Shown here in pieces: positions 1 to 10,467 of a stretch of 28,760 nucleotides of DNA. Both the position numbers and the translations under genes were made by a program. Location of the stretch: positions 66,374 through 95,133 of the forward strand of contig NW_003141820.1 of assembly GCF_000003605.2 (NCBI RefSeq). Direction: 5' to 3'. Positions within the stretch are counted from its first letter, which is position 1. Every line of letters starts with the position of its first letter. A model generated the notes under the pieces. It saw only the letters and a program-made list of their open reading frames with translations, did not search any database and was not told the DNA's origin. The DNA is from Saccoglossus kowalevskii (Eukaryota > Hemichordata > Enteropneusta > Harrimaniidae).

Positions 1-1019
1 CCGCCTCGGTGATCATGAGCAGATCCGGAATCTATTTCTTTCAAAAGTGTGCGCCAGGTTTACGTTGTCGACGTTTCTTTTTAAACCTAGTCGTTTTTTT
101 TTATGGACGAGGACAGTTTTCCCCCCCAAAATAGAATCTAAGTTTAAGTGATGTCGCACCTTCGGATCGATTAGAAACGTGTGAATACATACGCTATGGC
201 TATACGTTTCACTGCAACTGCCCACAACACAACATCTAAAAACTCTCTCTCAAAAAAATAAATAAATAGACAAAAAACAAGAAAAAACGCCGACCGAAAA
301 ATGTATATCGTTTAAAAGTATACTGAACGACCAGTGTTATTACGGCTCAGGGGTATGACTTCCTCTCACATTTTGTCATTTGGTGGCGCACTTTCGGCGA
401 GAGTCGGAAATCCGGAAACAGTCGACCGTTTCACGATAGGTGGGCGTGGGTACAACACGAGAAATATCCCAAATTTACTTGGATAAGAGTAATCATTTTC
501 AGCAAAAAAAAATCAATAACTACCCTTTTCAGTGGAACACAGATCTAAAATGGGAAACGTGAGGGTGGGCATTGCACAGGCACTTTAAACTTATGCAGCA
601 ATTATAATATCCCATATTATATAATGTGAGCATCATTTCTCTGGTAGATGAGAATAAAATGCCCCGTGTGGTAATTCAATGGACAGCAAAACTCATGAAA
701 AAGAAAATTTGACCATACAAAAATTGGTTGGCATTGCATTGCATAAGTACAGCATAGACATAGACAGTCTGTAATAGTGGCGACGTTGATCAAGGAAAAT
801 AATCTCAACTATAGAGGGCCAAAATCGCATTGGGAAAGATCATTTATGGACAAAAGGTCTGATATTTGGAAACGTCTAATTAGGGAAGAAATCATTTTTC
901 AGTCTTGTGTGCATCTCCTTACCTCAGGGCATGTTAAACAGCCCTGGATTTTTATCGCAACATGTGGTGGATGTATGTATATATTTTATATGTCTCAAGA
1001 ACCACTGGTCAGATTTGGT
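1..1019. other. Gene-free AT-rich flank
   Basis: No gene is supported here. Open frames are short, lack coding character and overlap on both strands. A small inverted repeat (CAGGGC at 925-930 against GCCCTG at 941-946) could form a minor hairpin. The last 100 bases grade into the repeat that follows. Confidence 0.6.
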
Positions 1020-1435
1020 ACATAAGTGCTCTGGGACAACGCTCAGACCTGACCAGTTTGGGTACAAATCTGTGCATGTTAATTACCTAACTTGTACAAT
1101 AATCTTTGGATTTTCTACTCATAACTCAAATACTAATCACCACATTTCGAAGGACACTTGGTACATAGATGGTCGAAGACAGTGCATGTACGTGATCAGT
1201 CAAAATCAAACAAAGTCATATCAATTACCTAATTTTCATAATAATTGTCTTCTTTTCTGCCACTATCTCAGGTACTAATCATCATTTTAATGAAACTGTG
1301 ATAATACCTAAATTAATTTATTTAAAAAAACTAATCACCATATCCTGGGACAGGGGGCCTGGGGACAATGTGCATACCTGATTAGTTTTGGGTTTAAATC
1401 CGGGTATAATAATTGCCTAATTTGCATAATAATAA
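1020..1435 (-). repeat. Interspersed repeat family A, about three degenerate tandem units, reverse orientation
   Basis: The block contains diverged repeats of one pattern: CTGGGAC at 1031 and 1345, then a GGGTAYAAATC-like stretch, then AATTACCTAA-TTG-AATAAT at about 1080, 1225 and 1410. The phrase ACTTGGTACATAGATG (1157-1172) is the reverse complement of the CATCTATGTACCAAGT phrase in the 4620-5060 block, and ATTACCTAATTTGCAT-like words are the reverse complement of its ATGCAAATTAGGTAAT words. So this is the same family in the opposite orientation. No coding capacity is visible. It is probably a non-autonomous element or an old satellite-like expansion; the class cannot be decided from the sequence alone. 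Confidence 0.6.
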
Positions 1436-2204
1436 AATGAACTGACTTTATTACCCAGTAATTTCTGATATCTCAAAAAATGTTTGTAATATTAAATTCA
1501 GTACTGTGCATCACATTGTATCTATGTTGTGCATCTCAAATATCAGACCAACATTAGTCGCAAAGCTTCTTGTTTGAAAGGCCAGTCTGAATTTTTGAAT
1601 CACTACAAATATGCCTTCAATAATCTCAGCACATGGGAGTTCATTCCAGGCTGTTTTTATAACTACATAACAGTAAATGTAATGCCTATTTTCTGGTGAC
1701 ATACAATACAAATCCAAATCATGCATTTGAACAATACATATAAATGTGCAATTCTAGTTTATTGCTTCAGCGTGGCTACAGCTAAACTACACCATCCATC
1801 CCCCCGGGGGTGCCATAATTCCAATAAATATAATGCCTGCCTGCAGGATTGCAGGACCTTACAATCTCGGTATTCCGATCTTCCAGGGATAATCTATTCA
1901 ATTTATTGGTCGAATTTTTTTACTGTATAATGGTTTCGGATTTACAGAAGAAATAAAAGAGACAAATTATTCACCTTTATTGGACCTCGTGTCCGTCAAT
2001 CTGGGAAGCTTCAGTAGATTTAACTCTTATGTTAAAAATAGAAGGCCCTACTCGCATCAATACATGCCAGCATGTTGCCTACCTAATAATCTTCTTATGC
2101 GCTAGCTAGATAAGCAATATGAATATTCATATTTCTGTTCTCCTACCTTCCATGACTTAAAATAGTAAACATCGGCCATTGTTGTTTTTGTACTGGTTAC
2201 AAAA
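1436..2204. other. Intergenic region upstream of CML-1
   Basis: No gene is firmly supported. A minus-strand frame of 71 codons (1511-1726) contains AWNELP followed by a KFRLAF-like stretch. This vaguely recalls the WNxLP segment near the C terminus of LINE reverse transcriptase proteins, but it is too short and weak to call. A CCCCCGGGGG palindrome lies near 1801. No clear TATA box is seen for the gene that follows; an in-frame TAA at 2166 limits its 5' end. Confidence 0.5.
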
Positions 2205-2882
2205 ATGGTTGATAAATTATCAGCAGAACAAATTGTGGAGTTCAAAAAAGCTTTCGCCTTCTTTGATAAAGATGGCAATGGAAGTATTACAGCAGATGAA
2301 GTAAGCTCAGTTATGGTGTCCCTGGGTTTGGATCCTTCAACAGTGGACCTCCGGAAGTGTATTGATGAGGTGGATGGGGATGGCAGCGGTGGGATCGACA
2401 TGGATGAGTTTATCGAAATGATGGCCACCACCTTGTTAGGAAGTGACAGTGACACTAGTAGTGATACTAGTTGCACTGAGGATGACGAAGATGAAGAAGA
2501 AGATGACAAAGATGAAGTTACCATGGAAAAAAAATGTGTAGAAGCAGAAGTGAAAGGTGGAGATGACGTGGCAGAGAACACAGCCAAAACAGTGAAGAAA
2601 AAAGAGGAAACAGTAGAAGAGACGAAAGAGCAGGAGGAAGAGCCAGAAAATCCTGTGACAATATTAGTTAGTGAGGAAGAACCCTCGTTGTTTGATGCCT
2701 TTCGTACATTCGACAAGGATGGTGATGGTTTTGTCAGCGCTGATGAAATTCGTCAGGTTACAGCAGAGCTTGGCGACAAGTTTACTGATAAAGAAGTGGA
2801 AGATATGATTCGCGATGCCGACGCTGATGGTGATGGCCAAATCGACTATGAGGAGTTTGCAAGAATGATGGAAGGCAAATAA
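2205..2882 (+). CDS. CML-1: calmodulin-like protein with a long acidic linker between lobes
   Basis: This is an intronless 225-residue EF-hand protein, predicted cytosolic or nuclear with no signal peptide or membrane segment. Four canonical 12-residue Ca2+ loops lie at 21-32, 57-68, 170-181 and 206-217, each with acidic position 1 and Glu at position 12. The lobes are calmodulin-like, but the distance from loop II to loop III is about 76 residues longer than in calmodulin. The insert (about 79-156) is rich in Asp, Glu and Lys. Its first part has CK2-type sites (S/T-x-x-D/E) at S80, T84, S89 and T91. The Lys matching calmodulin K115 is kept (K192). The ATG has a good context (A at -3, G at +4) and an in-frame TAA 39 bases upstream. 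Family knowledge: calmodulin-like Ca2+ sensors bind and regulate target proteins. Inference: the insert separates the lobes or adds its own charge-based or phosphorylation-regulated contacts. Confidence 0.93.
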   Translation: MVDKLSAEQIVEFKKAFAFFDKDGNGSITADEVSSVMVSLGLDPSTVDLRKCIDEVDGDGSGGIDMDEFIEMMATTLLGSDSDTSSDTSCTEDDEDEEEDDKDEVTMEKKCVEAEVKGGDDVAENTAKTVKKKEETVEETKEQEEEPENPVTILVSEEEPSLFDAFRTFDKDGDGFVSADEIRQVTAELGDKFTDKEVEDMIRDADADGDGQIDYEEFARMMEGK

Positions 2883-4410
2883 CATTCCCTGAGAATTCAA
2901 TTATTATACTCGTGACAGTAAAGCTGACTTGATCGTTATTGAATCTGTGGTGCTTGGTAGAGAATTATTCCAGACTACACTTTCATTACTAAATATCATA
3001 ATTGGCACATGCAGGCTCATTGTGCGATTTTTCTTGTAACATCGTCAGCTCCTGAATAGTCTTCCAGGTGATGTGGGCAAATTTCCCCGGGCATAGTTCT
3101 TCTGTTCTGACACATAGTGAACACAATGCCATTTCTATCCATCCAACTCACTGCCTTTTCCTACAATGTGTTCAATCCTTTGGTGTGGCGTAGAATCAAA
3201 TAACACACGTACATCGCGAGATATGTGTACCAATTGAGCCTGAAAACATGAGTCTGTGTGTCCATTCACTATACGTATATATTGATGACAGTAGGTCATG
3301 ACAAAAAACGAAAACAACTGGCTTTCGATCAACGATTTTCCATGACCAAGAATACATTAAAAGATAAAAAGAACAATATTATCAAGTGTACACACTTCTT
3401 CTTTTACATTACGTTGCTTTAGATGAATATAATAATGAAAAATGACTAGTATGCATTTAATGGTGCTGGGATAACACGTTATAGTTTGTTATATTTCACT
3501 ATTAAATTGTTTCAGGTAAGATACCGTTGATAAGTAATTATGTGTATACTAATCAATGGCATTGGACCGGAAACACTTGATCATACACATATTGTGGCCT
3601 CCCAAACTTGATATTGTTGATCCGCAATGCCATTTAACCATTTTTATGTTTTTACAACATATACAATTTGAAGGTTTCCTGTACATGTGATAGTCTACCT
3701 TATTACATGTTCAAAAACTAGCAGACACGTTTGCATTTGATTCATTATGTACACAATCAACAGCTCATGTTTTTATAAATATTTATGCCATGGGACTAAA
3801 ACTTGTTCATGATTTCACGCTATTCAAAATCAAATATTTATCTGTCAAGCATCACTAGCAGTGTATGTTGTTATCCCACCATTAGCTAAGAAGATGAATT
3901 GGGTGTAATTGTTTAGTTAACCTTTTAATCAATTTATACAAAATTAGTAAACAAATGATAGGAGGGATTTTCGTTTTATGTAGGAACTGTAATGTTTTTG
4001 GTAAAAAGTCGCTAACGAAAAAAATGTCAACAAGTTTGTGTATTTTGTTACTTGATTGTCATTTAATAAACTACAGGACAGCAAATATTTTGAATAGTTA
4101 CTTAGAACAACGATCACCAAATATTATCTATTATACATATCATACGTCAGGTCTTAGCAGTGTTTATTTATTCACTACTTAAACAGTATGTCCAATTTTA
4201 AAGTTGGACAAAAAATAAAATTGCATTCAGCATAAATACAATAGCAACAACAAACTAAAAAAGGTAAATCAGCAATGAAATATCAGACAAAGGCTTCAAG
4301 AAATATTTTCGTTTTATCGACTTTGTTGAAAGCTCGCATGAATATAATTGATTGAACATCAATGTAGTTTTGTTTTAGCTATGCAAAACATGCATGTACA
4401 GATTACTATA
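2883..4410. other. Intergenic region downstream of CML-1
   Basis: No gene is supported. The open frames at 3135-3332 (-) and 3955-4182 (+) have AT-driven composition and no recognisable domain. AATAAA hexamers lie at 4065-4070 and 4214-4219 on the plus strand. Confidence 0.5.
3356..3361 (+). terminator. Possible poly(A) signal ATTAAA for CML-1
   Basis: This is the first poly(A)-signal-like hexamer noticed downstream of CML-1, about 470 bases after the stop. It is a variant in AT-rich DNA, so chance is likely. A canonical AATAAA occurs only at 4065, about 1.2 kb downstream. Confidence 0.25.
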
Positions 4411-4520
4411 TCTAGCAACTAATTATAGAATACATATGCAAATATCATCACATTTCTAAATTGCAAATATCTAGATTTTCTAGCAACTAATTAAGCAAAA
4501 CATGCAAATATCATTGAAAT
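4411..4520 (+). repeat. AT-rich repeat family C (first cluster)
   Basis: The phrase TAGCAACTAATTA followed by ATGCAAATATCA occurs at about 4412 and 4481, and again at about 5138, 5263, 5884 and 5970 with drift. The copies are direct, irregularly spaced and non-coding. The words include POU-octamer-like ATGCAAAT and homeodomain-core TAATTA, though in AT-rich repeat DNA this need not mean function. Confidence 0.55.
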
Positions 4521-4619
4521 TTGTAAAAATATCATCATGCACAAACACTACGCAATTCATTTCTGCTAATTATGCACAATTATAACGACAATTTTGTCAT
4601 CAAAGAAAGTTTAGAAATA

Positions 4620-5060
4620 AAATAGGTCCGTCCTAGGGTATCTATGTACCAATTTTCATTGATTTCGAATGATTAGTACTTGAAATATCAGAGAAAGAGC
4701 CAAACAAATACTAATAATGCGAATAAGGTAATTAATATGCGCAGATATTAATCCAAAACTTATTAGGTATTGCCCTGGAGCATCTATGTACCAAGTTTTA
4801 TTGAAACGGAATGGGAGTTCTTTAGATATTAATGTATACAGCTACAGCTATATACAGCTACAAACTAACTGCTTATCATGCAAATTAGGTAATTAATATG
4901 CATGAATTTAACCCCACACTGCGCATTAGCTCAAAGCATCTATGCATCAAGTATCATAAAAAAACATATCGTTCTTGAGATATCAGTGGAACAGGCGGAC
5001 ACGGACACACACATACACACACACTAACGGCAAAGGCTATCAATATGTGCTTCGCATACG
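4620..5060 (+). repeat. Interspersed repeat family A, about three tandem units with a CA-rich tail
   Basis: Three diverged units each contain a GCATCTATGTACCAAG-like phrase (about 4638, 4779 and 4938) followed by a GAGATATCAG-like phrase. Units are separated by AGGTAATTAATATGC words at about 4727 and 4888. The block ends in an ACACGGACACACACA-type tract at about 4998-5025. It is the same family as 1020-1435 in the opposite orientation, so CML-1 lies between an inverted pair. No open frame of substance is present. Confidence 0.65.
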
Positions 5061-5134
5061 GGAGTCAAAAACTAAGCATGCAAAACCAGCAAAAAACATT
5101 ATGCATATTTCATTCTGCTTTTCTAGAAATTATT

Positions 5135-5300
5135 TTTAACAACTAATTACGTAAACCATATGCAAGTATCGCCGTGGTTTGTAAATATAAATAACTGTGC
5201 ACAATGTGCAAATACAAGGAGATTTCAAATAACTAATCATATAAATACTGCTATGACATTTTCTAGCAACTAATTATGCAAACCATGTGCAAACATCACG
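5135..5300 (+). repeat. AT-rich repeat family C (second cluster)
   Basis: Copies of the AACTAATTA and ATGCAAACCAT phrases occur at about 5138 and 5263, with a weaker one near 5229. Two more weak copies lie at about 5884 and 5970. The pattern matches the 4411-4520 cluster. Confidence 0.5.
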
Positions 5301-7473
5301 GAAATAATTAGCAAATTGTTATGCAAGTATCCTTGTTTTGCGAATATAACTGAAAATGTAGACTTGTTTATTTTTGTTGGTGTTATTTTAAATAATGAAA
5401 TATGGGAGTGTATAATTGGTGAAAGTCAGGTTACCACAAAATAAACAAGAGAGTTGTGACCTTTCTAAAGGTTCATTAATATTAATGAGCATTTCAATAA
5501 CGCCACGCATGAACAACCTCTCGATGGTATCTTTCGTCGCTGTGTTGCAATGCTATCATTACAAATTTCAAAGAGTAATGTGGAATGCACGCGTGCGGAT
5601 TTTTAGTTTCGGCGAGGTTTCTGTCAAGACGAATCTAATTTCAATTTTGACGAGTTAACGCTGATTGATGGAATAGTAATGAACCTGTCAATAATTGCAT
5701 TACGCACTGAAACCCGAACAATGACGATCATCACCGGTGTCAAAAGAGTCACAAGTCCCTTGTTTATTTCGCCATTTAGTAAAACACTCCCATGATATTT
5801 TATTGAAAAAAGCACCAACAAAACAAACGCTGAACTGAAAATGTTAACTTATAATCATGTTTTATGACATATCAGAGTATTTTGCAACTAATTATGCAAA
5901 ACACATGATATAACTGACAATTCTAGCTAATGTCTGACAATTATGCATTGTCACCACAAAATCTTTAAGCTAATTATACAAATAAAAACACGCAAACATC
6001 ACTACGAGATAGCAAACAGAGGACGTACCTTTACCCTATATTCTTAAATTGAGAGTTGCAATATTGCACGTTATCCATTTTCTTTTTAAATATCTTTTCC
6101 TCTGAAAAATTACAATTGCAATTGAACATCCATGACAAATCACTAATATATCACCATATAGAACATTGTCAATTTTGTTCATGAAAGACACTCTATATAG
6201 ACAATGAATCATTTCAAACCTTGAGGTCACTTGTTTTAGTAAAACGCAAACCATTTAATTATCTGAAGGGTGGAACTACTGTGCAAATTAGGTTGTCCCT
6301 CTTCACCTAGTTTTGAGATGCATTTATTTGGTATAACAAGAATTACATACAACTGGGTATGTATCTATTTAGAAGCGATGCTAGACCTGAACGGTTTTTG
6401 GTGGGAAATCTAAATCTTAATCTGAAAATCTGTTAGTTGAATAACTGTTGTCGGTTTGGGTCATCAAGCCCCCGGCGAGTGCAATAATTTGCATATGACA
6501 AAACGTGTATTTGATTGCATTGTGAAGGGCACACAATGGGAGTTGTTACAGTGCAGTTCATCTGTGTAGGTATCTGTATTTATGGATATGTGTGTCTGTT
6601 TCACCAATATCTCAAGAATCAATCATTAGATTTCAATGATACTTTGTGATAATGTACAAATATGATAAGATAAGATTCGTATATGTTTTGTTTGATTTGA
6701 ACCTCAATTGCGACAGTAATAAACGTCATGTTTCATATTCATGTTAAAAACCCATGAAATGACGGCGGAAACCTCTTGCCAGTTATTTAAATTTTAGACT
6801 GATGTCGACAACCTTAGAACAAATAGTTACCTGAAAAAATAATTTGAATTTCTTCACAACCTGAATGATGTATCCTTCGTCTGCATATTTTTATTTGAAA
6901 GGTGTTCATCTGCATATTTTCAATTGAACATTTCATATCTTCTTCATATCTCATTAATCATGGACTAGAAAAATTTTCTCTGGAGCTGTTTGAATCGCTC
7001 TAAGATAATTCGCTGTTTGCGGCGAATGCCAGTCTGTGATTTTTAAATTAAACTCATTTGAAGAGGAATGTTTTCATTAACACGCCGTTTCGGGCGAATA
7101 CGATTAGGTTCAGCCATTGCTGCGAACAATGTTCCTTCAATGAAGCCTTCTAATTTATTGTATCAATATAGTGATGACGCGAATATCGGAACTGCGAATA
7201 ATGCACTACTTCAGGTGTTCACAAATCCGCCAACATGTCCGGCGAAGACATCATTTAAGAGTACGTTTGGTATGACGTCACTAGGCATTATATTATGTGA
7301 ACAATGAAGCGCTCGACTCACACACACACACACAAATAAGTAAACAAAACAGAAAATATCGACGTGTGTATTTAAAAATTGTGGTATTGAAATAGTTTTG
7401 CAATGGCTTCTGGAACGCAATATTTTTTTTCTGATTCATAACAAATCACTGAACATCCCCAGCCAAGACATGC
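5301..7473. other. Intergenic, AT-rich, no firm gene
   Basis: No gene is supported. Two further family C phrases occur near 5884 and 5970. Around 7043-7230 both strands are open: a plus frame (7068-7307) and a minus frame whose ATG at 7117 has a good context and reads MAEPNRIRPKRRV before a stop at 7043. Neither matches a family I know. A short (CA)n tract lies at about 7318-7335. Confidence 0.45.
7273..7280. promoter_or_regulatory. Palindromic CRE (TGACGTCA)
   Basis: This is a perfect full cAMP-response element, the consensus site for CREB/ATF factors. It lies about 2.7 kb upstream of CML-2, so its target gene is unclear. A second perfect copy occurs at 13582. Confidence 0.35.
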
Positions 7474-7481
7474 ATTTTGTG
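7474..7481 (+). repeat. Candidate target-site duplication, left copy (ATTTTGTG)
   Basis: This 8-bp word abuts the left terminal repeat and is repeated exactly at 9109-9116, directly outside the right terminal repeat. Eight-base duplications are typical of hAT-superfamily insertion. Confidence 0.55.
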
Positions 7482-9108
7482 GGGTAAGGCTAAATGAAGA
7501 ATCAAGAATCAGCGATTCACGAGTTGTGCAATGACAATTTTTAATTGCTATTTTATTTGCAAGAAATAGCGTTTGTTGTTTTTCAAAAATTAAAAATTAT
7601 AATGTCCAAAAAATGTCATTCATGCATGCTACCCTCAACTCTCACACTTAATGATTTACGTTGGTTTAATTCGAATCTAAAACTGTCAATCACAAAATGT
7701 TTTCCTTCACGGAATGCTCAGAGCAGAAGGCAAGACGTGACGCGCGCAGTCACCTGGCAACGGTGTCGCTGGGTGTATGTGATAGAGGGAAGTTGTGCAA
7801 CCAAAGTTGCCGAGTTCGCAGTTTTTTGCCGATAAAAAAATAACTAAGGCAAAAACTCACATTTTTGTAATAAAGACATTATTCTCTACTAATAATCCGC
7901 CCAAAACAGGAACATTTCTACTAATTCTTGTGTTTTTTCGACGATTTTGAAAAACCTGCGATTAGACAGCGAAAGTAGAACATTCCGGACGGGTGAAACG
8001 AAGAGCCAAATACAACGCATACAAATGTGGTCAACCAATTGCTGGACACGATACATTCTATTTGTACGCGTTGTATTTGGCTCGATCAAGCAAAATGTTC
8101 AATATGTTCATGAAAAATGCGGGTTATTTCTGTATTTTAACTATTTATAAAAAAAAAAATCAAAACGATTATATAAAAAATACGTAATATTTAAAATAAT
8201 GACGAGGTGCTAAATAATGTTTGCGAACGAGAAGTCTGGTACGCGGTGTGTCCGAAAATGGAATGTGCTGTGTCATACCCTGTCTCAATCTCCCGGGCAG
8301 AGTTCTATTTCTACGAATAAATCTCTGCCACCACGCGATCTTATGCAATTCATCGGTGGCGGCGCTGATAAATATTGTTTACAACTCTCATGTGCTTACC
8401 GCTTTCTCATCAATATCCTCGAGGGCGGAGCTACATCACAAGACATTCCACGTTGCTAAGACGCGCACCACTGTACCGCGTATTTCTAAGGGCTCTGTGC
8501 GCGCTTCTAGGGAACGCGGAACGCCGAGCGAAGAGCCGGTGAAAATTTGAGAAAACAACTGGAACTCAACTTTGAAGTAATCCTGAACAATCAAATGCGT
8601 TACACATGCAGGGGGTAATTTTGTTACACTGTTCAGGGGAGTCGCAATAACCATCCCGAAGTACCGTTTTCTGAGAGTTTTCGGCCTTTGTTTTCACCGT
8701 GATGGTTGCCATGCGGTGAAAATGCCCGGATGTCCGCCCGAGAATATCCAGTACGTGTCAAATCGGTGAAGAAATTAAATATAGATATAATAGCGCAGTA
8801 TCTTGTGTGTGTGTATATTTACTACGAATATTATTTCTTGAATCTTCCAAAGCAGAATGTATCACTGATCCAACACTTTTGTCTACCGCCCTTGCACTTT
8901 GTAATTGACAGTTTTTGATTGGAATTAAACCAACGTAAATCATTAAGTATGAAGCCTGAAGCTAGCATGCATGAATGACATTTGTTGGATTTCCTTATTC
9001 TTAATTTTTGAAGAAAAAAAAAATAGCAATTAAAAATAGTTATTGCACAATTCTTGATTCGTTGATTCTTGATTTGTTGATTCTCGATTTTTCAATTAGC
9101 CTTACCCA
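7482..9108. mobile_element. Candidate non-autonomous DNA transposon (hAT-like), about 1.6 kb
   Basis: The left end (7482-7554) and right end (9020-9107) are inverted copies. Both start GGGTAAGGCTAA from the outside and both end, going inward, with TTTTTAATTGCTATTTT. The innermost 41 positions differ at only five by hand alignment. The right arm is longer because of an extra GAATCAAC-type sub-repeat. The flanks share the exact 8-bp word ATTTTGTG. No transposase domain is visible in the interior. The interior holds a long hairpin (8003-8083) and a more CpG-rich stretch (about 8217-8720) with overlapping frames of 80 and 109 codons that I do not recognise. Family knowledge: 8-bp duplications fit hAT. 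The terminal bases are not the usual CAG start, and the right end has one extra base, so the superfamily is tentative. Confidence 0.6.
8003..8083. repeat. Long hairpin: 25-bp inverted arms with a 31-base loop
   Basis: The left arm (8003-8027, beginning GAGCCAAATACAACGC) is matched by the right arm (8059-8083, ending GCGTTGTATTTGGCTC). Twenty-three of 25 positions are exact complements, one more is a possible G-U pair, and one is a mismatch. An outer 7-bp match (GAACATT at 7979-7985 with AATGTTC at 8094-8100) extends the foldback. The size suits a pre-miRNA-like or MITE-internal structure. It sits inside the candidate transposon, so an element-derived foldback is the simpler reading. Confidence 0.6.
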
Positions 9109-9116
9109 ATTTTGTG
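9109..9116 (+). repeat. Candidate target-site duplication, right copy (ATTTTGTG)
   Basis: This is identical to 7474-7481 and directly follows the right end of the candidate transposon. Confidence 0.55.
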
Positions 9117-10011
9117 TTGCAATTGTAGATATCGTCTGCGCACACTGACGACATTTGATTTGTTTCATACGATGAATGGCCGAATGACGTTTTACGATTA
9201 CGTCAGTTCAAGGTTTAATCATAGACTTTAAAAAGAGATCTATGGTTTAATGAGGCTTCGTAATCGTGACCTACGCTACTAATGTTTACGCTCACGTTCA
9301 ACACACGAATAGTCGCAAAACTCGCTTTATCAAAACCACCTTTTTTTAGCAGCGCCATTTTGCACACGTAATTTGACATAATAGCGAGCACGTACATTTC
9401 ATGCATACATTATCAATGACCCCGCATCAGGTTGGTTTCGGTTTATTTGAATTATTAAACGTATTGTAGTTCAAGTTCGCATTTGTATACCAGTATTTAG
9501 TCATAGCGTGTAAAAGGGTGTTTTTTTCAGATATTGCTTAGGTTTTGACGACGCGGAATATGCCACGTGATAATAGCAATAATATTTAATATAATCCTTG
9601 TGTACATATCATAATCTAGTATTAAATGCATGATTTATTTACGCAATGTACGTGACCCTTGATATCTCCTTTGCCAGGGCAGATAATGCACCCGCGAAAT
9701 AAAAATTTCAGTTTAATCATTTTTTTCCTGATTTTTGTGTTTGTGTTCAAACTAGGGTCGTTAAAGGAATCCAGCATATTTGAGTTCATAGTGGGAACTA
9801 TATTTTGTATATTGTGGGTGATGAGGCCACTGTATTGTTTGTTTATTATAAGAGTGTTATTTATAACCACAAATGTATGTAATCTATACCGGTACTTTTT
9901 TAAACTTTCGTCATCATTTATTTGACGAACTGACAGTTGAAACCACTACATGTTTTTTTTTTGCTACTCCGCATCAACAAGAGAACTAACCTAACCAGAG
10001 TTTGAATCACT
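9117..10011. other. Intergenic region and 5' flank of CML-2
   Basis: No gene is supported. TGACGTTT at 9184 and TTACGTCA at 9197 are CRE-type half sites. A minus-strand AAAATGGCGCT (YY1-like) lies at about 9351-9361. No convincing TATA box is visible; an in-frame TGA at 10003-10005 fixes the CML-2 start. Confidence 0.45.
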
Positions 10012-10461
10012 ATGGCTCATTTATTGTCAGAACAAGAAGTCGTCGAATTCTCGAAAATCTTCGTATCTTTTGATAAAGACGGCGATGGCCACATTAGAAA
10101 AGTAGAGCTGAAGTCAGCCATGGCCAAGATTGGACACAACGCATCCGAAGCTGAACTGGCATCTCTGCTTGCCGAGGCGGATACCGACGGCGATGGAGCT
10201 ATCAACCACGCTGAATTTCTGGAACTGATGGCTAAGAAATTGAAAGAGCCAACTACAGACGAAGAATTGACACGTGCGTTCCAGGTATTCGACACTAACG
10301 GGGATGGCAGAATCAGTCAGGAAGAAATGTTCCTTGTCATGAATAATCTGGGTTTGAAGTTGTCGACTGCGGAGACGGAGAAATTACTTCGCAACCACGA
10401 TGTAAATAAGGACGGCCACATCGATTACAAAGAATTTGTGAAAATGATGAAATCCAACTGA
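10012..10461 (+). CDS. CML-2: calmodulin-like Ca2+ sensor, four intact EF-hands
   Basis: This is an intronless 149-residue protein, the exact length of calmodulin counting Met. Loops lie at 21-32, 57-68, 94-105 and 130-141, all with acidic position 1 and Glu at 12, so four Ca2+ sites are predicted. The Lys equivalent to calmodulin K115 is present (K116). The linker reads MAKKLKEPTTDEE, close to calmodulin's MARKMKDTDSEEE. The ATG context is good (A at -3, G at +4), with an in-frame TGA two codons upstream. It shares 90 of 147 aligned positions with CML-3, including the run DKDGDGHIRK in loop I and DGAINHAEFL in loop II, so the two are a tandem duplicate pair. It differs from true calmodulin at many positions, so it is a calmodulin-like paralogue and not the housekeeping calmodulin. 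Confidence 0.94.
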   Translation: MAHLLSEQEVVEFSKIFVSFDKDGDGHIRKVELKSAMAKIGHNASEAELASLLAEADTDGDGAINHAEFLELMAKKLKEPTTDEELTRAFQVFDTNGDGRISQEEMFLVMNNLGLKLSTAETEKLLRNHDVNKDGHIDYKEFVKMMKSN

Positions 10462-10467
10462 CACACA

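Noticed and set aside
1511-1726. Minus frame with AWNELP resembling a LINE reverse-transcriptase C-terminal segment
   Set aside because: Only a few residues match and no other reverse-transcriptase motif is found around it.
2102-2716. 204-codon minus-strand frame opposite CML-1
   Set aside because: It is the Ser-rich antisense shadow of the acidic CML-1 coding sequence.
8217-8654. Coding gene of 80 or 109 codons in the CpG-rich part of the transposon
   Set aside because: Overlapping frames in both strands, no domain, and location inside a non-autonomous element.
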